Origin: Panorpa germanica
Lineage: Eukaryota; Arthropoda; Insecta; Mecoptera; Panorpidae
Assembly (NCBI GenBank): GCA_963678705.1
Contig: OY783203.1
Coordinates: forward strand, 45,136,347-45,200,346
Direction of reading: 5' to 3'
DNA: 64,000 nt
Below, in pieces: positions 11,979-22,800 of the stretch. The notes below the pieces were generated by a model that ran no database searches, was not told where the DNA came from, and saw only the letters and a program-made list of their open reading frames with translations. The translations under genes were made by a program, and so were the position numbers. Each line of letters begins with the position of its first letter. Within the stretch, counting starts at the first letter, position 1.

Positions 11979-13181
11979 TTATTGATCTTCCGTAAATTTG
12001 ACCGCACCATTGTTTTTGCTTAGAATATCTTTTAACGACATCTTGAGGAACTCCTGATATGGTGGAGAGATTGGAGTTTGTGTCGGTTCTTTATATTCAT
12101 AAGCAGATTGTCCCTCTAACTAAAAGTTAGAACAGACTTAAAAATACAATTACAATTTATAAATTAAAAATGTATATTATAACGTGTAATTTACCTGAAG
12201 AGAATATGTAGTGTCAGAATCATAGTTACTTAAATCACCACACGCTAAAAAAGGTACTATATATCTATTGGGGCCAACAAGTTTGTTAAAGTCACAATAT
12301 TGATGATCCAATAGCGGATTAGCCATTGTTGGTTCATATCCGGCAGGTGGAGAATAATTCTGACAAACAACGAATGCTTCTAAAAAAAAGCATAATTTTG
12401 AGGAAAACTTTTAAAGCAACACGCAAGGAGAAGTATTACTTGTTATAATTTTTTTTGTTTAAATTTACCAATACTAGAATTTCTTGAACTACGTGGTTTT
12501 GCCACTGTTACAGAAGGAAAAAATATTTTCAATTGGGAATACAATAAAGTTACATCTTTTCCACGAAATATTTTAGCTAGAAATGTTCCACCAGGCTTTA
12601 AAACATGAGTTGTAATGTTTAACGCAGCTAAAAGTAATTGTGACTGAATATATTCATCAATATCGTGAAGACCAGTTACTGAAAAAAAAATGTTAAAAAA
12701 TCTTTGATTCAAGTAAGATATGGTATCATGCCAGTAATTAATCATACCATCAGGAGCACCATCACAAACAACAAGATCAGCATGTTCCCCTTCAAAATGT
12801 TTGACTATTTCTAACGCAGTACTTAATTTAGTAATGTCTCCTTGGATTTGTGTTACTCCAGGTAATGGTGCCATGGCTTGTAAATCAACAGCTACAATTT
12901 TAATATCATCAGATTCCTTAGGATTCCTTAATTTCTGTGATAAAACTTGACTCCAACTACCTGGTGCAGCACATAAATCAACTACTTTCTTTACACCTGC
13001 AAGAATAAGTTAAATTTTTAAACGATTATAATAAACATTATGCGTGCATTTAATTCTGACCATTAAATATGTGAAACTCTTCATCAATTTGTAGCAATTT
13101 GAACGCGCTTCTAGCCCGCCACCCTTCTTCCTTAGCAAGCCTATAATAAATATCACGCTTATCTTTAGAAGATTTTCCCAT
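11979..13181 (-). CDS. FTSJ1: tRNA (Nm32/Nm34) 2'-O-methyltransferase, FTSJ1/TRM7 type, 301 aa
   Basis: SAM-dependent methyltransferase that 2'-O-methylates positions 32 and 34 in the anticodon loop of certain tRNAs. Minus-strand exons are 13061-13181, 12748-12996, 12469-12678, 12195-12379 and 11979-12119, totalling 906 nt including TAA with frame kept. The protein begins [20 protein letters not shown], as in eukaryotic TRM7. The SAM-binding motif [11 protein letters not shown] is at residues 47-57. The RrmJ-family catalytic tetrad is readable as K28 (SAFKLL), D119 (CDGAPD), K159 (LAKIFRG) and E194 (SSIEAF). The intron after CDGAPD is only 69 nt and, if unspliced, stays open in frame, so an ORF finder merges it. 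Length is slightly below the roughly 330 residues of human FTSJ1, with the C-terminal extension shortened. The family assignment is firm. Confidence 0.93.
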
Positions 13182-13739
13182 ATTTGTTATTTATCAATGT
13201 GTTTTAACAAGTTATTGTAAAATCTTTTATGTTCGGTTGTTGTTATCGAAAAAAATATTTTAGGTTATGGTATGTATACCAGAGATCTATACTAGTAACA
13301 CTTAAAAATTAAAAGACTTCACTTAGAGATGATAGACAATTTAAATATGCATATTGAAAAACTGTATCTTGGTACGGCATAACATTTATACGTAAGAATT
13401 GTATGTAGCGCAAACAGGCTTATTGAGTGACACTTAATTTGACTCAATATGGAATGTGTTTTTAGGTTATATTAAGTCAGTTCTGTCTCTGATCATTGAG
13501 AAAATATAAGCTGATATAAGCCAAAAGTAAGTATAAATATTTATACGAATTTGTAAGTCTGCTTTACAAAGGTTTGTTAAGCAGAAACTACATTAAAAGA
13601 ATATTTATAAAAATAAGCATAATTATATTTATAATCAATAAATTATTAAACACCCCTTTCAAATTTACAGAGTAGCTATAATACACATTATATTATTTAT
13701 ATATAAAATATAAAACGGAAGGGAAACAGTTCAACATTA
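13182..13739. other. Spacer between UFM1 3' end and FTSJ1 5' end
   Basis: About 560 bases of AT-rich sequence. It must contain the FTSJ1 promoter/5' UTR (just right of 13181) and the UFM1 3' UTR (left of 13740). I see no TATA box at a convincing distance and no repeats beyond a short near-palindrome TATGGTATGTATACCA near 13265. Confidence 0.4.
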
Positions 13740-14286
13740 TTATGATACTCTTAATAATAAAGCCCCAACTCGATCTCTAGGAATCAATCTAAGTTCTGCT
13801 CCATGTTTCAAGAAAACATTTCCTTAAAAAGAAGAGGTTATAATGCTGAATAAGTCATTGTAAGTGACAATGTAATTGAAAGTGTACATTAATATTGAAA
13901 GTTTACCGGCTGTTTGTTTTGGATTAATACCAATTCCATCGTTAGTTATAATAGCAGAAGTCGCAGGAGGCACATGAAATTCCTCTGCAACATATTTTAG
14001 TACAGCTGTAAACGGAGTGGCTTCAGGAACACTTAACCTGTATATCATAACAAAGATTAACATATCAATTTATATATAAAAGTAAATAAATAATATTAAA
14101 CATAAATATTTTATTAAAATACTGTACTGTACTCACACTTTAAATGGCAGTTTTGGGTCAGATGTTAGAGTAATTTTAAATGTTATTTTAGGAGCCCTAA
14201 AAATTTTTTGATAATTATCTTATACCATATGGCTTGACGTTCCTGTTTTAATTTATATGTGACATATTATCTTATACTTACGCCAT
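13740..14286 (-). CDS. UFM1: Ubiquitin-fold modifier 1, 92 aa precursor
   Basis: Small ubiquitin-like modifier, conjugated via UBA5, UFC1 and UFL1 and linked to ER and ribosome quality control. Minus-strand exons are 14282-14286 (only ATGGC), 14137-14196, 13907-14037 and 13822 down to 13740, summing to 93 codons with stop. The sequence matches UFM1 throughout: [18 protein letters not shown], then [14 protein letters not shown], then [20 protein letters not shown], then [17 protein letters not shown]. The mature C-terminus is the conserved Val-Gly at residues 84-85. Seven residues (ALLLRVS) follow it, longer than the one or two residues usually removed by UFSP proteases. The first coding exon is set by a good donor (GTAAGTATAAG) right after ATGGC; this tiny exon is the least certain part. 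Confidence 0.93.
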
Positions 14287-15224
14287 ATCAATGAGTTATT
14301 ATTGTTTTCCCAAATTTAATATTGCGCCAAAAATATTTGTATTCTTCATGTAATATACTTATTTTTATATAATTGTTTTATAGGTAAGCTTGTATTATAA
14401 ACAAAATTGTTAATGTTTAGAATATATATAACGTCAAGTTAAAATTAAACACGTCAAACAAGCCAGCTTGACCAACAAACCTGTTTTACGATGGGCATAG
14501 CGTGTGAAGTTTAGAATAGTAGTTTTTTAAATTTTATGCAATCAGCGCGCCAACATTATATTTGCAAATGTATAAACTTATTTAGTAATATCAGTATAAT
14601 CGCATAAATCTAATGAAAATTTTAATATATTGCTTTTTATTTGTATCATATTTTATATCCAATTGAGTTAATTATAATTTCTATCTAAATCTATATAGAT
14701 CGATACTGTAATATTAATTTAAGCTACCAAATTATGGCTACAATAAAAAGGAATAATGCATGGCCTTTTCGAAACTCAAGTTGCACATCAAGTACTCACT
14801 CACAGTCATAGACTCAATTTTTAGATAAATGATGTACTGGTTCTAATTATGTACTGTAAGTTCAGTCCAGTTCAGTCGGTATCATTTGAGGATCGACTAC
14901 AGATCTAAAATATATTTAAGGCTTCATTACACTATAAAAACTGATAGAAACACTGAGTGGATATAAATGAATTCCACCAGAAGAGTCGAAAGCAAGGTGT
15001 AACAGGATGCAATTGATTTTGCCGAAAGGCAATTGTAAAGGCATATAAATGAGCTCGACGAAAGCCAAAATCTTCAAAAAGTTAGTACAGCTCTGGTTAC
15101 AAGTAATCACATTTGTAGACAACGTGCCACCAGGGCTGTGGAGTCAGAATTGTTATTGGAAAAAATGTACCGACTCCTGGTGCCTGATTTAAATTCCGTA
15201 CAGTAAAGAAATTAAATTTCTATT

Positions 15225-15229
<5 letters not shown>

Positions 15230-15287
<58 letters not shown>
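15230..15287. repeat. (TA)n microsatellite, about 58 bp
   Basis: Uninterrupted AT dinucleotide run directly beside the 3' end of the minus-strand LINE fragment. This is a typical place for simple-repeat growth from a LINE tail or insertion site. Confidence 0.9.
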
Positions 15288-15289
<2 letters not shown>

Positions 15290-15290
<1 letters not shown>

Positions 15291-16250
15291 TGTTTATTGT
15301 TCGCCTTTCGGCTTTACAATCTACATTCTCAATACATACTTCAAATTACAATCAAATTTACATTATTCTCCACCAGCTTAATTATTCTCCTGTTCTTCCT
15401 TTCCTTCTTACTATTTCCGCCATCCACCTCTTTCCTTCACTGCTTCCCTTTAATAGCTGGCCAATATTCCTTTCGCTCGCTACTTTTTCCTTACACTCAA
15501 ACTTAATGTGCTCCAGTGTTTCGTCCTCCGCTCCACACATTCTACACTTTTGTTCCTCACTCTTTTCCCAGTATCTGTTTCCTTTTTCCTCATTTCCCAA
15601 TCTAAACCTTGCTGTTCTTCTTATGTGTTTTATGTCTTTTTCTATAAGGTACTGAGGCACATTAATTTCCCATTACTTTTTTACTATTTTTACTATTCTC
15701 TCCTGCTGTTGTGTCTCCTTATCCCTTCTCCTTAGCTCCTCTTCCACACTTGCGCCACCTTCTCTTCTCCTCTCTGCCTCCTCGATCGCCATTCCATTCC
15801 TTTCAAAGTACTCCTTTCTCTTTTTTGGACCTCCTTCAACCCCCCCCCCCCCCCCACATTCTTTATGTTATCCTCTCTTATTTTCTTTAAAATTTTGCTT
15901 TCCTCTCTGTTCAATTTCTCCTCGTATTTTACTGCTCTTTCTCCTGTTTTAATTCGTATCTTATCCCTTTTTATCTCCTCCATCACCATGTATCCTGGCG
16001 TGCACCTGTCCAGCCCTAGTACCCATTTCATATATCTCACCTGTATTCTTTCCAACTTTTCTTGTTCCTTCCACCCCCAAACCTCTGCTCCATACAACAT
16101 CATACTGGCTATCAGTCTATCAAATATCCATATTCTCTTTTGTATGTCCCCCCCAAATACCTTTTCCCCTAGTCCCAATACCCGTCGCATTGCTTGCTCT
16201 GCCTTCTTTGCTACCTCCCTTATCTGCGCGTTTTTTTTATTTTTTTTATA
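15290..16250 (-). pseudogene. Non-LTR retrotransposon (LINE) ORF2 C-terminus, broken
   Basis: Two minus-strand reading frames carry the segment that follows the reverse-transcriptase domain in R1/jockey-like LINE ORF2 proteins. The upstream piece (15732-16190) contains DRLIASMMLYGAEVWGW, then LERIQVRYMKWVLGLD, then TPGYMV. The downstream piece (15382-15660) contains ARFRLGNEE, RYWE, and the zinc-knuckle-like CRMCGAEDETLEH. The two pieces are in different frames, and a run of about 16 C at 15840-15855 (poly-Gly in translation) lies within the first. The RT and endonuclease domains are absent, consistent with 5' truncation. I associate this protein type with ant and other insect genomes; that is recollection, not a search. 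Confidence 0.75.
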
Positions 16251-16259
16251 ATTTATAAT

Positions 16260-16460
16260 TCGTCGGCCTATTTCCGATGTTGAGTCCTATCACCGATGAC
16301 TGTGTACTTTTAGCTATTTACTGTAGTTACGTGTTGCACATCTGCTTAATCAATTTTTGATTATGTGAGTAAATAATAAATTAGCGCTGCTTCGGAAATC
16401 GAACCCGAAGGCAAAGTAATCTGAAGTAGAACATCAATGTTATCGCCCACTGTGCCATCA
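16260..16460 (-). repeat. tRNA-derived SINE (family A), near complete
   Basis: Read on minus, it begins GATGGCACAGTGGGCGATAA (A-box-like) and has a good B box GGGTTCGATTTCC. The body contains TAGCGCTAAT, and it ends with GGTGATAGGACTCAACATCG next to GGCCGACG. It sits immediately beside the LINE fragment in the same orientation. A tail shared with other copies supports a real family. Confidence 0.7.
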
Positions 16461-17924
16461 AATTTTTTATTAACTTTACTAAAATACTTATGTAATATAA
16501 ATAATACGGTAATTAACTACTATGAATTAACTAGGTGGACATGACATTAAATGTCTGTTCAATATTTTATGTATTTCTTAAAATGACTTTTATAACTGCT
16601 ATTTTTTTAATAACATCACATTTGATTTTTTTAAGAAATCACATTTGAGATCCTGATTGTTAACTTTATCTGTACATATAATATACATTTCTAGGATTCA
16701 AGGTATTCCTAACAACCTAAATTAAAGTGTGTCGGTCCTATGAGAAAAATGGTCCACTTCCAACGTGTGGACCACAAACCAATGTTTAGCAGATTAAACT
16801 GAATTATAGTAAATAGTAATGCTATTTTGAATAATTGAGTATCTATCCTGTAAGTTCTATATAAAGATTAGGTAAATTAATCATCACTTTTCTGTTAATA
16901 CAATATAAATAGAGTACAAGTTTAGATTCACTTGAATTTAAATTTGAATTTTTTTTGACAATGAAAAATGTTGTCTTAAGTGAGAAGTGCCGCATTTTAG
17001 GATCTGCAGATCCATAGGATGGATGTGCTGTGGTCCTATCGGGGTTAATATTTCAAGTTTAAAGAACTCTTTCTATAATACATGTTAATTGATGTCAAGA
17101 TTATAGACAGGATTAGAATCACAACAGATTTAGCCCACAAAACATAGCTGCGTCGACGTCTATGTTTCATGAATATAAAAAGATACTATAAAAATATCGG
17201 CTCTATCTTAGGTTAAAGCAGCACTACGAAAAAGAATCCCACAATTAATAAAATTGACCATCAGGACTACAAATATGCAGTCACTTTATAATTAGTCACA
17301 CCGTCAGATCTGCTATTAAGTATAGCTCCTAAATATGCCGCAGCCTATGAGCCGTTTGCACAAAAAGAGACTGCTACAAATCAATTATTTGATTAATTTT
17401 GAATACACAATTATAAAAAATTTCTTTATTTTAATATTACATTATAAAAAAGAATTGTAGAATAGAACAAGTGGCCAAAAATCATTTGTATCTACACAAT
17501 TATTACTTCGCCAAAATGAATTGTATCCAGTCACAATTGACTTTCACTGGACTCATTGTATAGTTTATAGTCAAATTTGTTTTCCGCCAAAATCAATTCT
17601 ATCCAGTTACAAGTTTCAATGGTGGGCTTATTTGTAAGTGTAAACTTACGCCAAGGTTAAATACGGCTCTGTTTATCCCTCAATTTAAATAGACATAATG
17701 TACAAGAATATACAATATTTGGTCTGCCAATACTTGTTCTGAGTGGATTAATAAATAGGCTGTAAGGGTAGTAATAGGCAACTTATCTTTATCACAGATT
17801 TCTTTTAAGACTAGGTAATTACTCTAGGTCGTTGTATTTAGTATACGAATTTAAAAAAGAAATTGTGTAAAACTTTTACAAAGAACGAAATTGTTCAATT
17901 AATTGGGTATACTTTGAAGGTACT

Positions 17925-18412
17925 TATTCTCGGTGTTTCGAATTAAGTTACTCGTACGATTGTTGTGTAGATATTTCGTAAGGTTCGGTAGTCGATGGCC
18001 GACGAAACCGACGAAGCCGATGTGGGCGACGGTAATGGCGATATTTTCGCGAGCATGCGAGCTTTGCATTTGCGCGTCGCATGTCGGCATGTCGTCTACG
18101 ATGATATTCGTATCCATACATTCACACACTGCCTCTGTAGCTGTAACTGTTTATACGAGTATGTACATGGTACATCTACATGACTATGTACATGGCATGG
18201 TATATTCCGTATTTGCTAGACTGTGTTCACAGTCTATGTTCATCTGATTCTATTAAGATCGTTGTACAAGTATTTATCGCGGCGTCCACCAATTTAATAA
18301 TAGAAAATTTGTTTTAAATATGTAATTAAAATATTAAGCTTTAGTTTAATTTTTTTTTCTATCTTTAGATGCCTTTGTTTGGAGTTTGCTTCCATTGAAT
18401 AGCTTCAAAAGT
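17925..18412 (+). promoter_or_regulatory. GC-richer island, probable promoter/5' UTR exon of the FAM120A homologue
   Basis: Between about 17980 and 18290 CpG-containing words become frequent (for example GCCGACGAAACCGACGAAGCC) in otherwise about 30% GC DNA. It is upstream of the coding start of the next + strand gene, whose first coding exon begins after an acceptor (ATTTTAAG) at about 19797, implying a 5' non-coding exon. A candidate donor is AAAAGTG/GTAAATATT at about 18412. The short ORFs in both orientations here lack family features and I treat them as incidental. Confidence 0.4.
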
Positions 18413-19796
18413 GGTAAATATTTTGTATGTGTAGCATAGCGTTACTAACTTAATAAGAATTATTTGTCGGCTTATCATATTATGTACCGCTGCCGGTTGT
18501 TAAATTGCTATGAGATTTTTAAATTTGATTGCTTAGTAATTGTATTCGGTACTTTGATTAATAATTGTGTTTACTCTTTTCTTGATTGACCACCATTTAA
18601 CACGAGAATTTGTATATTAAAACCTATTGATAAATATGAAGTATTCTTGTCGGCTCGTCGCCATTATATTGAAAAAGTAATCATCAAATTCTGTCTCACG
18701 TGGATAGTACAAATCATAACAAATATTTCACTTATGAGTTTGACGTAGCAAATTATTCAATAACAAGGGATTACAACGTGTTAAAACATTTACTTATGCA
18801 TTATTAAAGAATTTGTTTTTATTTTGAAGTTATGCGCAATATTTGATAATAAATAACATTGAAATAATAATAACATTTTAAAGTCCAAGATTTATTGTAC
18901 TCTAATCAGTGCCGGATTTATCAGTGAATAAATAACACACCAGCAACTGGCAGAGTCGCTCATATTCTATTTTACAAATTGAAATGTTCTTTGTAATCCA
19001 TTAAGTTTACAACGTTGAATAGAATTTTGAAAATGAACTAAAATACGGTTTTTGGGGTAAGATATTATTTTACATATCATGTAAAATTATGAATAACTTT
19101 TCTGTTAGTTAACAAGTTATAAGAATGCTATATATGCAATTTATTTTTAAGAATATACAAAAATTTAAATTTGTTTTTAAATAATCATTTCTTAAGTTGT
19201 AATGCATTCTTACTGTTTTGATTCTTCTATTCTTTCTACAACAATATGGAAACATAATAAATATTTTGTTATGATCCTGTTGTATAAATATCGTTTGCGT
19301 AAAAGAAAATATTTTATCGTTTATTATAATTTTTTTTTATTAAATAAATATTTCGAATTAGGTTGTAATTGGTAATATTATATATAATATATATTACATA
19401 TAATACAGGGTGGCCCAATAATAGCTTAAAAAGTTGTACCGTCTAAACAAACAAACAATAGTAGCCCTATTGTTTACCGTATTGTTGTTTGTTTAGACGG
19501 TAAAAATTCTTAAGCTATTATTATAATATATATTATAATATATACATATATTATGATATAATACCCAAATTTGCAAGCTAGGTCTACTTTATACAGTATA
19601 CTATACCTAATTTCTGTATGTATTTGATAGCATACGAGTAATATTTATGTTTGTTCTACAATACTTTTGCATGAATCAATGCCAAACTAAAATAATAAGC
19701 CTAAGCCTTTAATTTTTAAACTTCGAAGTTCGAAATAAGTTTCCTTTTTGTAATAATATAGCTTTTGTATTTTAATTGATAAATAATATTTTAAGG
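18413..19796. other. Probable 5' UTR intron of the FAM120A homologue
   Basis: AT-rich non-coding sequence containing a hAT-like word (CAGTGCCGGATTTA at about 18907) and the foldback element at 19405-19523. No ORF of interest was seen. Confidence 0.35.
19405..19523. mobile_element. Foldback/MITE-like hairpin
   Basis: Arms 19417-19460 and 19480-19523 are reverse complements over about 44 bases with few differences (shared core CCGTCTAAACAAACAA). They are separated by 19 bases. The left side carries ACAGGGTGGCCC, like a transposon end; the right side lacks it. It is flanked by (AT)-rich repeats on both sides. Transcribed RNA would form a long hairpin. Confidence 0.65.
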
Positions 19797-19811
19797 TTTG
19801 AAGTAGAAACA

Positions 19812-22800
19812 ATGGGTGTTGATCACTTGCTTAGTGTCCTTGGTACCGATCTTGTACCAGGTGGTAGCCTTCCGGTAGACTTGGTGACACTAGCAGCAGA
19901 GTTTTGTAAAAATGGTATATTCAGTAAAGTGTTTATAAATTTCAAAGACGAGATACAAATACTTTTTTGTAAAAATATTTTTGTTTGACCAGCAGGTGAT
20001 TCCAAAGAAAAGTTTAAATTAGTTATTGATGCAGAAGGATGTCTAGATAGACTGTATGGCGGATTTTTCTCTGGTAAGTTATTATTATGTTGATTTCTAT
20101 TATGTGTTACCTACTCGGTTTTTATTGGTTAAAATAAGTGCGCTTTCTCTTTATCCGACTGACCTGAAATGTTTGGGGGGGGGAGGGGGGTGATGTTCGA
20201 TAGTCTGTAGCGCAAAGAAAATTTTAACTAAACAAGGGCCACTCTAATACACATGTATACTAATTTTATAGCATTAATATCTAAACTATTATTGCATACA
20301 TTTCAGTTTTTATTTTGTAAAAGTATACAAACATACGCATTTAAATTAACTTCTGGTTTATTTTTCTTAAAATACATCCTCGCAACCCCCTTAAAATGTG
20401 GTTTAATTTTTATGTTATGAAATTTATTGAAATTCACTTAATTATTTATTTATTTATAAATACTTTCACACATTACGTTTATTTTACATAAAAATATTGT
20501 AGATTCTTCAAAAAAGTATACGTAATATTTTCGTTTTAGTAACTACATAAACCCGTTTGAAGGCATTTTGGATCAAAAACAGAGGCGAAAGTTTCAAAAG
20601 CAAAAATGCATTAGCCCACCCCATAAACTTAATTTTCAAAATACGAAATATATTTTCTACATGTGACTTAGAACGTGCTTCGAAAAATCTTACTCAAATT
20701 GTAATCAGGCTATTCGACATTACTACGATACGAAAGAATGTTTGTAGGGCTGCGGGGAACCATTGTTTTTTTGTGATATAATTGTATTTGCATAATGTTA
20801 ATTGTATTTGTTATTTTACCAGGAGTTGGGTGCTTGTTGAATGTCAAGTAATTCTCAATATATTGCATTGCTTATTATTAAAGTGACGGTCTTATATACG
20901 GGTTTCTAAAAATACATATGTTGTGTCTAGTTTAGTAAGGGAAGTGCCCCCTATGTGACAGAATTAGACATTCATTCTGTTCACCTCCCACTTCTCACAA
21001 TTGTCTTTATTACCAACCCCTATGGTGTTAATTTAATTTTTATTAATAATTAATTTTTGTTTACGTATTTTAAATGTTTGACTGTTATTGGTCATTAATA
21101 TTTTGTTCTTTCCAGCTATTCGTTTCTTCATATTACTACATAGTAATTTTTTTGGATATAAATGAAGGAATACAAAAAAAAATCATACTTGTAACATTAA
21201 TAACATTTTTTGCTATTTTGTTAACCAATTACTTGTGACGTCGACTTTTTTAATGTATTTTAGTTGTTTCGAATTAGTATACTTTATAATAAAATGTAGC
21301 TTCAATTTTAATGTTTATCAATACACCACTGTACTGTACTGTACTGTAGTAAGAGTACTAAAAGTTCATATTACAAATCTGTATCGTTTTCTCTTCTTTT
21401 CTTCTCGCCCAGGAAATTGCAAACACAAAGAACACGGCAGCCGTTCTGTAAGAAGATACTTGTATCCAGGCATGTTCCGAATATACACGACTACGAGTAG
21501 AACATACTGTTGCATCTTGATACACATTCGTATGAAATATGTACGGTACTGGTACGGTATAGTGGTGTATTGATAAACAATGAAATAGAAAGTGTGCTAA
21601 TGCGACTACACCTTACTGAGTGTGAAAAAGGACTTAACTACCGGATAAAAGCTGAACATATATTTTTGAACATTATTACTGTGATTATGTGCATATTTCT
21701 CTTGTCATCGAACTTCCATTGATATTAAAAGTATTACATTTATATTTGATTTATTTACATTTCATTTATTTATGAAACTTTATTCGATGTTATTTCCTAC
21801 TTTGCTTTGCTTCTTAAGATGTAGTTTTTAAATCTTAAGCTGTTTAGGGCGATATAACAAAATAATAAAAATTGATCTAATAGCAATAATAAATTTATTT
21901 ACCTATATAAAAGTCTGTCACAGTGGTATACACTAAGTTTATGACAAAGACCTAATAAGTACTAATTAGTTTATAATATATTTTTATTATTCTAGATTGG
22001 ATATCCGGTGGGCAATGGGTTAGAGCATTAGACTTTTTAACAATATTAACAGATGCTATACGAAATGCAAATATTCAAATAACACTCTTTTTTGATGGAA
22101 CTGTTTCTCAACTTAATCATAAGGAATGGATAACGAAACAAGCTTCTAATCGCCAAAAAATTAATAGCGTAAGTTTGCAAACAATATACTTTCATCGAAA
22201 TTCTATGTAATGTAGTCACATTAAATATTTATAATTTTATATATAATATTTATAAATATTTTATTAAAAATATAATAATTATTTGCAATACATAAACGTT
22301 TGAAGTACATACCTTATATTAATTTGGTTTTTAAATACACTTCTGACTGCATCCACTCTGTGTTAGATGAACTGTAATAATACCAGCAGCGAGTATGTAC
22401 TTTACTTGATGTGGGATCCCTAAAGTATAGGCAACATGTATTACTCTGATTAGTTTAATATATTTTTGTACAAATTTGTGGATCATATTATTTAGAACGA
22501 CATGCACCGAGTCATTTTTATTTAACGTCAGATTGACATCTTTTCGCGTTAGATCCCCAGATTAGCGCTATATTTCTGATTTTGATTTGGGTTATAAATA
22601 TGAGGTAGCGATGTTGTTCACATATATAAGCCCACAACGACGCCACTATAAAAACTGTCAACAAGCAAATGAGGTCTTCAGTGATAATACTTAGCTTCGT
22701 AACTAGGTCAACGTTAAATAACTTAAATTAAAACAATAAGCAAGCAATAATTAAGCAAGAATTATTGGAAGAATTTTAAATTTTATTCTAACGTTTTGCA

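Larger units (their letters stand above)
14287..17924. other. Intergenic region with transposon debris
   Basis: It holds a sequence resembling a hAT-type end (CAGGGCTGTGGAGTCAG at 15130), a (TA)n tract (15230-15287), a LINE tail (15290-16250) and a SINE (16260-16460). From 16.5 to 17.9 kb I see nothing coding. The UFM1 promoter must lie just right of 14286, where I see no core motif. Confidence 0.5.

Noticed and set aside
15290-16251. Plus-strand ORFs of 69-128 codons
   Set aside because: They are antisense to the LINE ORF2 remnant on the minus strand and show no family motifs.
17899-18247. Three ORFs on both strands in the GC-richer island
   Set aside because: Stop-poor frames are expected from CpG-rich sequence. 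None shows a family motif, and the region fits a 5' UTR or promoter better.
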